From the NCBI GenBank assembly GCA_964585305.1, contig CAZPDM010000011.1, positions 1 to 64,000 of the forward strand: a stretch of DNA of 64,000 nt. Direction: 5' to 3'. Within the stretch, counting starts at the first letter, position 1, and every line of letters begins with the position of its first letter. This DNA is from CAZPDM01 sp964585305. Lineage in GTDB: Bacteria; Planctomycetota; Uabimicrobiia; Uabimicrobiales; JABWCH01. Below are positions 36,243 through 45,352 of this stretch, piece by piece. The position numbers were made by a program, and so were the translations under genes. The notes below the pieces were generated by a model that saw nothing but the letters and a program-made list of their open reading frames with translations, did no database searches and was not told the origin of the DNA.

Positions 36243-36617
36243 CTAATCGTTTTTCATTTTATCAACGATATTACCATAAGTTTCTTCTTCTTCATCGCCT
36301 TCCGCACGTTTGGGTTGGGCTTTTTTAATTCTATGGCTTTTCTTTTTTTCTTTTAGTTTTTGTAGTTGTTTTTCTACTTTATCCGCAACACTATCAATTG
36401 CTGCATTCCAAGTTTCCCCTTTAGAGGATGCTGTAATTGCAGAACCATGTTCTGGAGCAGCGAAAACATCTACTTTAAAATTCTCACTTTCTTTGTCAAG
36501 AATAATCTCTACTTTGCGCAATTTGCAGAATTTTTCAAACTTTTCAGCTTTTTCTTCTGCATATTTTTTTGTTTCGTCATTCGCGCTGGCAACTTTGGCA
36601 GTGATTGTTGTATTCAA
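36243..36617 (-). CDS. hpf: Ribosome hibernation-promoting factor (short HPF/YfiA family)
   Basis: 124 residues, with the HPF/YfiA-like pattern VEIILDKESENFKVDVFAA, then WNAAIDSVADKVEKQLQKLK, and a Lys/Arg-rich tail (KKKSHRIKKAQPKRAEGD). It would bind the 30S subunit and silence ribosomes in stationary phase. It starts with TTG, not ATG, with AGGAG six bases upstream and no better start nearby. Its place upstream of ptsH-ptsI resembles the hpf/PTS clusters of many bacteria. The acidic end EGDEEEETYG is unusual for the short form. Confidence 0.85.
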   Translation of the reverse strand: MNTTITAKVASANDETKKYAEEKAEKFEKFCKLRKVEIILDKESENFKVDVFAAPEHGSAITASSKGETWNAAIDSVADKVEKQLQKLKEKKKSHRIKKAQPKRAEGDEEEETYGNIVDKMKND

Positions 36618-36759
36618 GGAATTCTCCTTTCACTAAATCGCCCGAACGCTAAAAGTTTAGTTAAAAACATACTGGATAAATATAAACAAATTTTAAGTCC
36701 AGAATCAAGCAAAAAAACAAATTTCCTGATAGAATCAAAAAATTGTCAAAATTTTTTAC

Positions 36760-36791
36760 CTAAAAAAAAACTAGGGGATAGTACCCCTAGT
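36760..36791 (-). terminator. Terminator downstream of the small Cys-rich peptide gene
   Basis: Hairpin ACTAGGGG/CCCCTAGT followed on the minus strand by a run of nine T. It is oriented to end transcription from the 24-codon gene. Confidence 0.8.
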
Positions 36792-36870
36792 AAAATATTC
36801 GCATTTTAAAATTTTAGCGAATTTTAAGAAATTATTAAGAACTTTTGATTGCAAAAAATAAGTTAAAAAA

Positions 36871-36945
36871 CTATTTTTTTGCTGGTTCTTTTTTTGCTGG
36901 TTCTTTTTTTTCTTTCTTTTCACCGCATCCGCAACCACCACACAT
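36871..36945 (-). CDS. 24-residue Cys-rich peptide with KKEPA repeats
   Basis: A very short frame, MCGGCGCGEKK then EKKEPAKKEPAKK, ending in TAG. It has an ideal AAAGGAG six bases before the ATG and its own intrinsic terminator 80 bp downstream, which together argue for a real transcript and translation. The CxxCxC head could bind a metal ion; the Lys/Glu tail is a simple repeat. It is too short for homology by eye. No membrane or signal segment. Confidence 0.65.
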   Translation of the reverse strand: MCGGCGCGEKKEKKEPAKKEPAKK

Positions 36946-37183
36946 AGTATTCTCCTTTAAAAAATAAAAATATATGAAAAATACCTCACATGAGGAATTT
37001 TTTTTCTAGAAACTAATTTTTTAAAAAAACAGAAAATTTTATATTAAATATAATATAACAAAAAATCAAAAATCTGTCAAGAAAAAACTAGCAAATAGAT
37101 TGCAAAAAGTTTTAAAAAACAGTAAAATAAAAAAAATTTTGTATTGCAATATGCAATTAACTTAACACAAGGACACATTTTTA

Positions 37184-38629
37184 ATGCAGTCATTATATGA
37201 TAAAACAATTCATTGGACAATAAGTTCATTATTTATAGATAAATTTATTCATTTTGATATAACTTCTGTATTAGATAGTATATATGTTATTAAACGATCT
37301 CCTGTACGTACTGTAGCTTCTTTTATATGGCAAAAAGAAGAGTATATTTTAAAAATTTTTCACTATAAAGGTTGGGATTATATTAGAAAAAAAATCTATC
37401 CTAAACATTGGATAGAATGGCAAAATTTACAAAATTTAAGCCATAGTAAACTAGCTATCCCTGAAGTTGTTGCAATAGGAGATGGAAATACTCAAGGCTA
37501 TCTTATTACAAAAAAGATTTCACACTCGTTTTCTTTAAAAGAGATTTGCCAAAAGGAAACTATTGCTTTTTCAGAACGCAGGCATTGGGCAAAAGAATTA
37601 GCATTTCTTGTGGCTCAATTACATAACAGTGGGTATATCCATAAAGATATACATACTGGAAATATTTTACTTGATAAAGAAAAGAAATTCTATCTTATAG
37701 ATTTATACGAGATAAAAAAAGTATATTTTGGCAAACATTATTATTTAAAAAATTTGGCGCAATTGGCATTCACTTTTTTTAAATATTCTACTGCAAGTGA
37801 TTGTTTATTTTTTCTTAAAGAATATCTAAAATTTTCCGTACTATTTACTAATAGTAATATAATGGAAATTTTTCAAAAAATACGTTACCTTTTTTGGGAT
37901 TTTTATTTCAGTTTTATGAGAAAACGATCCCAACGTTGCTTAAAAGATAATAAATATTTCCAAATTTATAAACGTAATGGTTTTTTTGCTATTGGGCATA
38001 AAAATCAAGCAGAAACTAACCAAATTTGCCAAGATTTTGAATATTTAAAGAGTATTGCAACCGTCATTAAAAATTCTCGTTCCACTCTTGTATTTCAAAC
38101 GCAGTATGGGATTGTAAAACAATATCATCGAAAAATGTGGCATATTTTTTTTAAAGATTTATTTCGCCCTTCGCGAGCTTATCGTGCATGGGTTAATGGA
38201 TACCATTGTATAATCCGGAATATTCCTACTGCAAAGCCGTTATTTTTTGCTGAAAAACGTTGGGGATGTTTCACATTAAGTTCTTATATAGTAATGGAAG
38301 AAATCAAACCTAGATTGAGTTTAGATAAAGCAATTATTCAGCAACAAAATTTGGAAAAACGTCTCCAAATTTTGTATCAAGTAGGGCGATTAGTACGCCA
38401 TTTACATCAGAGGGGACTAACCCATCGAGATTTAAAAAGCAGCAATATACTAATAGATGATAAAGATTCTATCTATATTATAGATTTAGATGGTCTTTCT
38501 GTAAATAATGCTCCTAGTAAACTTCGCAAAGAAAAAGATTTTCAAAGGCTACTTCGTAGTGTAAAAAATATTCCTTCTATTCAAGAAATGGATATTCAAT
38601 CGTTGCTTGCAGGATATTATTTAAACTAG
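37184..38629 (+). CDS. Tandem WaaP/Kdo-kinase-like protein
   Basis: 481 residues with two kinase-like halves. The first has a Lys strand (EEYILKIFHYKG) and catalytic loop HKDIHTGNILL with IDLYEI. The second has GIVKQYHRK, catalytic loop HRDLKSSNILI and IDLDGL. Both keep the Asp of the catalytic loop and a DFG-equivalent Asp. Family: lipopolysaccharide core heptose/Kdo kinase (WaaP/InaA-like). Two in one chain is unusual and may give two phosphorylation sites or one regulatory half. Its stop overlaps the convergent pncB stop by four bases. Confidence 0.8.
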   Translation: MQSLYDKTIHWTISSLFIDKFIHFDITSVLDSIYVIKRSPVRTVASFIWQKEEYILKIFHYKGWDYIRKKIYPKHWIEWQNLQNLSHSKLAIPEVVAIGDGNTQGYLITKKISHSFSLKEICQKETIAFSERRHWAKELAFLVAQLHNSGYIHKDIHTGNILLDKEKKFYLIDLYEIKKVYFGKHYYLKNLAQLAFTFFKYSTASDCLFFLKEYLKFSVLFTNSNIMEIFQKIRYLFWDFYFSFMRKRSQRCLKDNKYFQIYKRNGFFAIGHKNQAETNQICQDFEYLKSIATVIKNSRSTLVFQTQYGIVKQYHRKMWHIFFKDLFRPSRAYRAWVNGYHCIIRNIPTAKPLFFAEKRWGCFTLSSYIVMEEIKPRLSLDKAIIQQQNLEKRLQILYQVGRLVRHLHQRGLTHRDLKSSNILIDDKDSIYIIDLDGLSVNNAPSKLRKEKDFQRLLRSVKNIPSIQEMDIQSLLAGYYLN

Positions 38630-40368
38630 ATGATTTCATCAATAGGTGTTTCTTCCAGCCAAAGATTATGAAGAAAGTTATATAGATTATCACTTACAGC
38701 AATTTTATATGGAGTAGGATTGAGACTTCTTAAATGATCTTCGCGAAATGATTTTAATTGCTCTATTACGAATTTTCTGCTTTCTTCAAGTGGAATAATA
38801 GGATATTTTCTATGCCCATCCCATACTAAATGGTGAAGTTTGCAAACTTTGCTTGGAATAATGTAAGCACGTTTTGATGCTTCAAAAGGATGGCGACAAA
38901 GTACTCGTTGCCCTGGTTGAGGTGAGGGTTCATCTGCAGACATCATCAAGTCAATAAGAGGGTAGCCTTCTTTGCCTATCAATCGATAGGCTTCCTTTTT
39001 TCCTGGAATTGTCATTTTAGATTTTTCTTGAGATAACTTAATGCGTTGATGATGGTTGATTTCTACTAATTTATATACTCCTCCCAAGGCAGGTTGCTTT
39101 TGACACGTTACTAAGTGTGTTCCTATTCCAAAAGTATCAATTTCGTGTCCTTGTTCTTTTAAAGAGTGCAGTGTTTCTTCGTTAATGTCATTGCTAGCAA
39201 CAATATTTAATTTATACTGTTCAAATCCAAATTTTGTTAAAACTTCTTGAAAAATTTTACGACTTTCTTTAGAAAGGTAGGCTAAATCTCCAGAATCTAA
39301 GCGAATTCCGAGAGGTTTATATCCTAGCTTGAGTAATGCAATGGCTACACAAAGGTAGTTTGGAACACCAGATTTTAGTGTATCATAGGTATCCACAAGT
39401 CCAAGAAAAGCATTAGGAAAAGATTGTGCATACGCAACAAAAGCTGCTAATTCTCCGGTATGAGTATGAATGAATCCAATCTCTTGGCGAATTTTTTCTA
39501 CCATTTCTACAAAATTACATAAAGAGCCGTCTTTAGCTTCAAATGTTTGTGTTGCTAAATCTTGAAATCCCATGAACGCACTAATAAAAGAGTGTGCGTG
39601 GGTTCCGCGAACAGGTATTCCAAATAATTTCCCTGCTAATACATTGCTTGTTGCATCAAAACCACCTAGATAACAATATTGCGATGCAGATACTCCGCCA
39701 TCCGGACCCTGGGAACGTCGCAATCCAAACTCAAGTAGCACTTTATCCCAACCTGCAGCAAGCCTAAATCGTGCTGCGTTTGTAGCTGCTAAACTAGGAT
39801 AGTTAATAAGATTAAGTAATGTTGTTTCTAGCAATTGACAAATAGCTAAAGGACCTTCAATTCTCAATAAAGGAACTCTAGGAAATACAAAACTTCCTTC
39901 TGGAACCGCATAAATACGAACTTTAGAACAATCTAAAGTCTTAAGCCAATCAAAAAAACTTGCATCACAATCACTTAAAGGAGCTTTTGTAATTCTTGGT
40001 TCCAAAGGATAAGAAATTGTTTGAAGATCTCCATTACTATCTAATATTTTATATCCATTCTCATTTTTTTCAATTACCCCTGCCTTGATTAACTTAGCAA
40101 ATTCTTCCTGACAATAAGAGATATTTTGATAAATCCCATCTTTCAGATAATCAATATCTTCGTTGGTAATTCGAAAACTTTGTACAAAACGTAAAACTTC
40201 TTCTAATCCCGCAAAAACAGTAAATTCTCCTTGAAATGGATTTTTTCTAAAAAATAAATCAAAAACAGATTCTGCTTCATGAATACGATTTTTCCAGTAA
40301 CCATAACACATGGTAAATTGATAAAGATCGGTAAGTAAGGGAGAAACTAAAGTATTTAAAGGATGCAT
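38626..40368 (-). CDS. pncB: Nicotinate phosphoribosyltransferase
   Basis: 580 residues. Typical start LLTDLYQFTMCYGYW, then AGLEEVLRF. The active-site region is FGLRRSQGPDGGVSASQYCY, followed by GTHAHSFI, GLVDTYDTLKSGV, IRLDSGDLAYLSKESRK and ASNDINEETL. It makes nicotinate mononucleotide from nicotinate and PRPP in NAD salvage. It is longer than the ~400-500 residues common in bacteria: an insert at ~100-150 and an extended C-terminus give a layout nearer the longer bacterial/eukaryotic NAPRT type. GGAA precedes the ATG. Confidence 0.93.
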   Translation of the reverse strand: MHPLNTLVSPLLTDLYQFTMCYGYWKNRIHEAESVFDLFFRKNPFQGEFTVFAGLEEVLRFVQSFRITNEDIDYLKDGIYQNISYCQEEFAKLIKAGVIEKNENGYKILDSNGDLQTISYPLEPRITKAPLSDCDASFFDWLKTLDCSKVRIYAVPEGSFVFPRVPLLRIEGPLAICQLLETTLLNLINYPSLAATNAARFRLAAGWDKVLLEFGLRRSQGPDGGVSASQYCYLGGFDATSNVLAGKLFGIPVRGTHAHSFISAFMGFQDLATQTFEAKDGSLCNFVEMVEKIRQEIGFIHTHTGELAAFVAYAQSFPNAFLGLVDTYDTLKSGVPNYLCVAIALLKLGYKPLGIRLDSGDLAYLSKESRKIFQEVLTKFGFEQYKLNIVASNDINEETLHSLKEQGHEIDTFGIGTHLVTCQKQPALGGVYKLVEINHHQRIKLSQEKSKMTIPGKKEAYRLIGKEGYPLIDLMMSADEPSPQPGQRVLCRHPFEASKRAYIIPSKVCKLHHLVWDGHRKYPIIPLEESRKFVIEQLKSFREDHLRSLNPTPYKIAVSDNLYNFLHNLWLEETPIDEII

Positions 40369-40887
40369 ATAAATTTTCCTTAGAAAAAAAGTAGTCTTTT
40401 TATAAAAATTAATTGTAATTGTATCAAGATATTTTTTTTTGTCAAAGATAATGTTTTCACAATTTTTCAGCTGAGTAAGTAGTCTGTCAACTTAATTTTT
40501 TTACATATTTTTTCTTATCCTAGTACACTAGCCCATGCACATTATGCAGCGACTTAGTTGACTTCTCCATAACATCATCCTTAATTATTTTTACTTTATG
40601 TTATGGATTCTTTTATTTTTTTCCAATTAATTTTATTTTTTTTATCTAATTTCTTTTATCTTTTTTTCAATCAATATGTTAGTAATTTTATTGAACTAGC
40701 AACTTGGGTAATTATCAATATTTTTTCTTTACTATCATTTTGCTTAAATTTAAGGTTTATAAAGTAAAATAGACTTTCTATAAATTGCCTTGACAATTTT
40801 ATATAAACGAGTACTATAAAAGAGAAGAAATGTTTATTGTTTTTTGGTGCTTTTAAATTAACTTTAAGTTATAAGAAGAGAAAAACT
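40369..40887. other. Intergenic region upstream of the MarC gene
   Basis: 519 bp, very T-rich on the plus strand. It contains the MarC promoter at 40790-40817. A segment near 40530-40560 (CCATGCACATTATGCA) faintly resembles one end of the dispersed repeat at 48188. A hydrophobic 54-codon frame at 40603 lacks a ribosome site and is not called. Confidence 0.5.
40790..40817 (+). promoter_or_regulatory. Sigma-70 promoter of the MarC gene
   Basis: TTGACA (40790-40795), 16-bp spacer, TACTAT (40812-40817), about 70 bp upstream of the MarC start. Confidence 0.65.
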
Positions 40888-41514
40888 ATGTTTTTTTTAC
40901 AAGGAAATCAACCAGTTGTAAGTTGGTTTGATGTTGGTATTCTTCTTCAACTATTCGCGCTTATCAATCCGTTATCTTCTCTCCCCTTTATGATCAATGC
41001 CCATCGGCAGGGAGTTGATGTAAGAAGACTATCTTTAAGTGCAGTATTTACAGCATACATTATTGCTATTTTTATCGCATTAGTTGGGCCATTTTTATTT
41101 AATATATTTGGAATTACAGTTGATTCTTTTAGAATTGCTGGCGGAATTGTTTTGCTTTTATTGGCATTAGACACGATTCGAGGACAAGAAGAAAAAGATA
41201 ATAAACCTACTGGTAATTTAGATAGTCTTATTGCTATTTTAGCAACTCCTCTTTTAACTGGTCCTGCAACAATTTCATTTATTTCTATCAAATCTTATGA
41301 AATTCCTTTAATGATTTTGCTACTTGATGTATCGCTTGCTTTTATCTTTGTAGGCATTGTTTTTGTTATTATCTGTTTTAGTATTCCCAAAATAAATATG
41401 AAGTTAGTTGAAATTGTTTCAAAGATATTAGGTTTATTTTTGATGGCGATGGCTATTGAGATGATTGCTTTTGGAATAAGCAATTTTGTAAAAACTGCAA
41501 TGGTTGTAAAGTAA
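40888..41514 (+). CDS. MarC family membrane protein
   Basis: 208 residues from the ATG at 40888, preceded by AGAAGAG; an in-frame start 17 codons earlier has no better site. Six membrane helices and the family pattern LFALINPLSSLPFMI, GIVLLLLALDTIRG, then ATPLLTGPATISFIS. MarC/YhgN/SNG1 proteins are integral membrane proteins of uncertain transport function; the old link to multiple antibiotic resistance is not supported. It is followed 30 bp later by the pseudokinase gene on the same strand, so cotranscription is likely. Confidence 0.88.
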   Translation: MFFLQGNQPVVSWFDVGILLQLFALINPLSSLPFMINAHRQGVDVRRLSLSAVFTAYIIAIFIALVGPFLFNIFGITVDSFRIAGGIVLLLLALDTIRGQEEKDNKPTGNLDSLIAILATPLLTGPATISFISIKSYEIPLMILLLDVSLAFIFVGIVFVIICFSIPKINMKLVEIVSKILGLFLMAMAIEMIAFGISNFVKTAMVVK

Positions 41515-41544
41515 AAAATTCCTTCTCTTGAGAAAAGAGTGTGT

Positions 41545-43950
41545 ATGGCGAAACAAAAAAACTTTGATATTCTTGCCAAAATCAATGAGCTTTCTATTGA
41601 AGAAGTAGAGATATTAAAGCTAGAACCAGGAACACGATTGGGGCCAGAAAATCGTTTTGAAATCGTTGATTTAATTGGGAACGGAAGCATTAGTTCTGTT
41701 TATTTGGCAAAAGATTATAAGCACGAAACATTAGTTGCTTTAAAGTTAATTTTGCCACACATTTTTACTGATGAAAAAAAATTAGATATTTTTGTAGAGA
41801 GAATCCAGACATTACAAAAATTTCATCATCCCAATATCATAGAATTTTTCGAATGTTGGCAGCAAGAAAGATTGTATTTTTATACTACTGAGTACATAGA
41901 AGGGCCAACATTACAAGAATGGATCTCAAGTTTTCAAGAACAAAATAAAAGTATTCCAATTTCAGATATTATCCATATTGCATATCAAATTTGTTCTGGA
42001 ATTGCAACCTTACATAATATCTGTGGCCATTATTTATTACATCCCAATAATATTATTCTTACTCATAATTTGAATAATGACACGTCGTGGTTTGTCAAAA
42101 TTAGTGATTGTGCTATTTATTCTTTGAAAAATCCATCTTTTTGGCAAAAAGCTGCTGAAATTATGAAAATGGATGTATATCGTGCTCCGGAATTGCGAAC
42201 AAATAGTGAACAAGCATCCTTATTTAAGGAAATGGATTTATATAGTATTGGAGTTTTTTTGCATTTAATGCTGTATCAAAAATTTCCTGGTACTCGTATA
42301 ACTCCAAGATCAGATGCTCCTGCGCAATTGCAAATTTTAATGGAACAATTTTTAGATAAAAAATTGCAAAAGCGTTCTCAATTAAAAAAAATATTGCCTA
42401 TTTTAGAAAGCATGAATCAACATTCTCTTGGGCAAACGGCAATAAACCAAGGACGAAAAATTACAAAATTGGAGTCATTTCAATCTGATAATTCTTTGAT
42501 TAAAAAAGATGCTAACGAAACTTCTTCTAATATTCCTACTACGTCGGAAAAAAATACTACACTAGAAAATAGTTTAATATCAGAAAATACTCTAATATCA
42601 GAAAATAGTTCAATATCAGAAAGTACTCAAATAGAAAAACTGTCTTTTTCCTCTAATATTCCTTCTACTATTCTTTTATCAAATGCTGATACAGAAGGGG
42701 AATCTACTACAAAAATTGTAAGATATGAGTGTCCTGCTGAGTATAAAAATAAGTTGTTAGAATGCAAAAAACTGTTAAAAGAAAAACAATATCGGCAGGC
42801 TATTCCAATTCTAGAAGAATTGCTGAAAATCCAAGATTCTCAAATTACAAGGAATTTACTAAAAAATAGTAGGATTAAAATAGAAGAAGCTAATAAATTA
42901 AAGACACAAGCGCAAGAATGTAATAATCCAAGAAAATCTATTAAATTGTTACAGCAAAGTCTTGATATATACCCTTATGATCCAGAAGTACAACATTTTT
43001 ATGAATTTTTATCTAATCTAACAGAAAAATTAGATAATTTGGAAGAAAAAAGTAAAAAGGTTTTGGAAGAGGGGGATCAACTTGTTGAACAAGGCAATTT
43101 TTTTCAAGCTATTGAATTATGGCAGACTATGCTAGGCCTTACAGATCATGAAGAAGAATTTCGAGAAAGAATTATGCAAGTCGTTGATATAATCATTGAA
43201 CAATCTCAAAATTTTTTAGATCAAGATGATCCCTATCAGGCACGTATTTTAATGGAGAAAGTAGCTAGATATAGCAATGATGATTATATTAATGTTTTGA
43301 TTCAGAATATTGAGAAAAAAATTGTTGAATTCCAAAATCGCTTTCTGGCAGCATATAAAGAAGGTGAAAAGCTATTTGATTCCAAACGTTTTTTGGCTGC
43401 TATTTCTGTTTGGGAAGCTGCATTGCCATTTCGTCCCGATCAAAAAGAATCTTTAGAACATCATATCTATCAAGCAAAAGAGATGCAAGAATTGATGCAG
43501 CAGCAAGAACAGGAATATTTGGAATTGTTAAATAAAATTCGTTTATTTGAAAAAGAAGAAAAATATTCCGAAGCACTTGAAGCTTATCGTCAAATTGAAC
43601 AAAATAAAGAAACTTGGCTTTGCCCAGTCTCTAATGTTATTCCAGAAATTGAACGATTAACGAAACTTGAAATAACAATGGGATATATGGATCAAATTCA
43701 ACTATTCTTGAATCAGGCTCAAAATTATTTAAATAAAAATAAGTGGCAAGATGCCGAAAAAATTTTGGAACGTCCATTAATTACAAATAGTAAACTTCCA
43801 CCATCGCTAGAAAAAAAAGTAGAAATGCTTCATAATATTTTAGAAAAGAAAAAAAATGTTTCTAAAAGAAAAATTTTAATATTAAAGATTATAGGTAGCA
43901 TAATCTTGATCGCATCAATTTTAGCAGGAATTTGGTATTGGCTATCATAA
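41545..43950 (+). CDS. Ser/Thr pseudokinase with TPR-like region and C-terminal membrane anchor
   Basis: 801 residues from the ATG at 41545; a GTG two codons earlier is also in frame. The N-terminal ~270 residues have the protein-kinase fold: glycine loop IGNGSISSVYLA, Lys in TLVALKLIL, HPNIIEFFECW and YRAPEL. The catalytic loop reads HYLLHPNNIIL where HRDLKPENIL is expected, so the catalytic Asp and Lys are lost; the DFG position reads SDCA. It is therefore probably inactive. A Ser/Thr-rich linker with SENS/SENT repeats follows, then TPR-like helical repeats at ~395-760, and a single C-terminal membrane helix (IIGSIILIASILAGIWYWLS). It may be a membrane scaffold or sensor. Confidence 0.8.
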   Translation: MAKQKNFDILAKINELSIEEVEILKLEPGTRLGPENRFEIVDLIGNGSISSVYLAKDYKHETLVALKLILPHIFTDEKKLDIFVERIQTLQKFHHPNIIEFFECWQQERLYFYTTEYIEGPTLQEWISSFQEQNKSIPISDIIHIAYQICSGIATLHNICGHYLLHPNNIILTHNLNNDTSWFVKISDCAIYSLKNPSFWQKAAEIMKMDVYRAPELRTNSEQASLFKEMDLYSIGVFLHLMLYQKFPGTRITPRSDAPAQLQILMEQFLDKKLQKRSQLKKILPILESMNQHSLGQTAINQGRKITKLESFQSDNSLIKKDANETSSNIPTTSEKNTTLENSLISENTLISENSSISESTQIEKLSFSSNIPSTILLSNADTEGESTTKIVRYECPAEYKNKLLECKKLLKEKQYRQAIPILEELLKIQDSQITRNLLKNSRIKIEEANKLKTQAQECNNPRKSIKLLQQSLDIYPYDPEVQHFYEFLSNLTEKLDNLEEKSKKVLEEGDQLVEQGNFFQAIELWQTMLGLTDHEEEFRERIMQVVDIIIEQSQNFLDQDDPYQARILMEKVARYSNDDYINVLIQNIEKKIVEFQNRFLAAYKEGEKLFDSKRFLAAISVWEAALPFRPDQKESLEHHIYQAKEMQELMQQQEQEYLELLNKIRLFEKEEKYSEALEAYRQIEQNKETWLCPVSNVIPEIERLTKLEITMGYMDQIQLFLNQAQNYLNKNKWQDAEKILERPLITNSKLPPSLEKKVEMLHNILEKKKNVSKRKILILKIIGSIILIASILAGIWYWLS

Positions 43951-43963
43951 GAACCATATTAAA

Positions 43964-43987
43964 ATTCGCGCTTTTAAAAGCGCGAAT
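43964..43987. repeat. Perfect palindrome between pseudokinase and L,D-transpeptidase genes
   Basis: Arms ATTCGCGCTTTT/AAAAGCGCGAAT with no loop, 13 bp after a stop and 21 bp before the next start. No T-run follows on the plus strand, so it may stabilise or process the message rather than terminate it. Confidence 0.6.
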
Positions 43988-44008
43988 AAAAAAAGGAAGC
44001 TAGCTTTT

Positions 44009-45061
44009 ATGAAAAAAATTCTATTGATTTTATTTTTGCTAATTATTGTTGCCCTAGGATTTTTATATATTGGAAAAAAAGCTCCCTCAACTCCCCAAAC
44101 GATTGCAAATCAAACTCATACAGAGTCGACTACTACAAATCAAATAAATCAAACTACTTCAGAATCAACTGCTGCAAATCAAACTAATTCAGAAGCACCT
44201 GTTGCAAATCAAACTAGTACAGGCAATCCCGCAACAACTGCTCATCCCATAACTGCTACAAATACACCAACAACAAATCTTACAACAATAAAAAATCCCC
44301 CTGAAACTTCTAATAAACCAAGTTCATCGGTATTTTCTCTTTCAAACGAAACAAAATTAGCTTTAGAACAGGGTGAGAAATCCTTGAATCAAGGAGAGCA
44401 GGCAAAGGCTTGGACGTATTATTCTTTAGCTATGAAGGGAGATATAGATATTCCCACACGAAGAAAAATACAAAAGATTCTAGATCCCATTGTTGCAACA
44501 CTAAGAGTAAAAACTGAAATGACAAAATGTTTTGCCTATTCTATACAATCAGGAGATAGTCTAACTAAAATCGCTAAGAAAAATAAAACAACCGTTGGTT
44601 TGATTAGAGAAGTCAATAAAAAATACGATGACAATATCATTGCAGGGCGTACACTTCAAGTGATTCCACAAAATCTTATTATTGAAGTTTATAAAAAGAG
44701 TTATTTTTTAGTTGTTTATTTAGAAAATGGGTTGTATTATCGTAGTTATGAAGTTGGCTTAGGAAAAGATGATAAAACTCCTGTCGGAGAATTTGTCATC
44801 AAACAAAAAGAAAAGCAACCTGTTTGGACTTATACTGATGAGAATGGAAGACAAGAGCGTATTAAATTTGGAGATCCACGGCATAAAATTGGTACACGTT
44901 GGCTTGGTTTTGATCATGATGGTATTGGTATTCATGGCACAATAGAGCCTGATAGCATCGGAAAAAATATGAGTAATGGCTGTGTTCGAATGCGTAATGA
45001 AGAAGTAGAAAAATTATTTGATTTGGTGGATTACACAACAAAGGTTAAAATTTGTCCATAA
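44009..45061 (+). CDS. LysM-containing L,D-transpeptidase (YkuD family)
   Basis: 350 residues. Signal anchor (ILLILFLLIIVALGFLYIG), then a long Thr/Asn/Gln-rich linker with degenerate ANQT repeats at ~30-110. A LysM domain (YSIQSGDSLTKIAKKNKTTVG) is followed by a YkuD catalytic domain with IGIHGTIEPDSIGKNMSNGCVRM; the His and Cys of the HxxGT/SxGC motif are present. It would form 3-3 cross-links in peptidoglycan or attach proteins to it, outside the inner membrane. AAAGGAAG precedes the ATG. It shows the organism has a peptidoglycan cross-linking enzyme. Confidence 0.92.
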   Translation: MKKILLILFLLIIVALGFLYIGKKAPSTPQTIANQTHTESTTTNQINQTTSESTAANQTNSEAPVANQTSTGNPATTAHPITATNTPTTNLTTIKNPPETSNKPSSSVFSLSNETKLALEQGEKSLNQGEQAKAWTYYSLAMKGDIDIPTRRKIQKILDPIVATLRVKTEMTKCFAYSIQSGDSLTKIAKKNKTTVGLIREVNKKYDDNIIAGRTLQVIPQNLIIEVYKKSYFLVVYLENGLYYRSYEVGLGKDDKTPVGEFVIKQKEKQPVWTYTDENGRQERIKFGDPRHKIGTRWLGFDHDGIGIHGTIEPDSIGKNMSNGCVRMRNEEVEKLFDLVDYTTKVKICP

Positions 45062-45136
45062 AGCTGGCAGATTTTCTTTTTTTAAAGATTTTCGTTTCAA
45101 TTTTTTACAACTAAAAAAAATGTGTTACTTTTTGGG

Positions 45137-45316
45137 TTATCTTCTTAAAAAAGATAAAATTAAAAAAGCGTAAATAATAAAACACATTAGAATTATTATA
45201 GTTTCTAATATTAGCCATTTTATGGCTTTAGGGAGTTTAAGATAAAAACTTTTTATCTTATTAAATCTTTTCTTTTTACTTTTATTTTTCTGTGGCATAT
45301 ATTTTGCGAATTTCAT
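45137..45316 (-). CDS. 59-residue basic single-pass membrane peptide
   Basis: Starts MKFAKYMPQKNKSKKKRF, strongly basic for the first 35 residues, followed by one hydrophobic helix (IIILMCFIIYAFLILSFL) and a short RR end. AGGAAAG lies about nine bases before the ATG. The layout (cytoplasmic basic head, C-terminal tail anchor) fits a small regulatory membrane protein or a toxin-like peptide, but no family is recognised. It is divergent from the M4 protease gene and shares its control region. Confidence 0.6.
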   Translation of the reverse strand: MKFAKYMPQKNKSKKKRFNKIKSFYLKLPKAIKWLILETIIILMCFIIYAFLILSFLRR

Positions 45317-45352
45317 TTGAATACTTTCCTATTTATTTTTTTCTTACTAAAT

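Larger units (their letters stand above)
36618..37183. other. Intergenic region between hpf and the tandem kinase gene
   Basis: 566 bp. It holds the 24-residue peptide gene (36871-36945) and its terminator (36760-36791), plus divergent promoter space. The stretch 36960-37180 is A/T-rich with no convincing gene. Confidence 0.6.

Noticed and set aside
40603..40767. 54-codon hydrophobic frame on the plus strand (MDSFIFFQLILFF...)
   Set aside because: No ribosome site, very T-rich DNA that yields Phe/Leu/Ile by composition, and no terminator. Not called as a gene.
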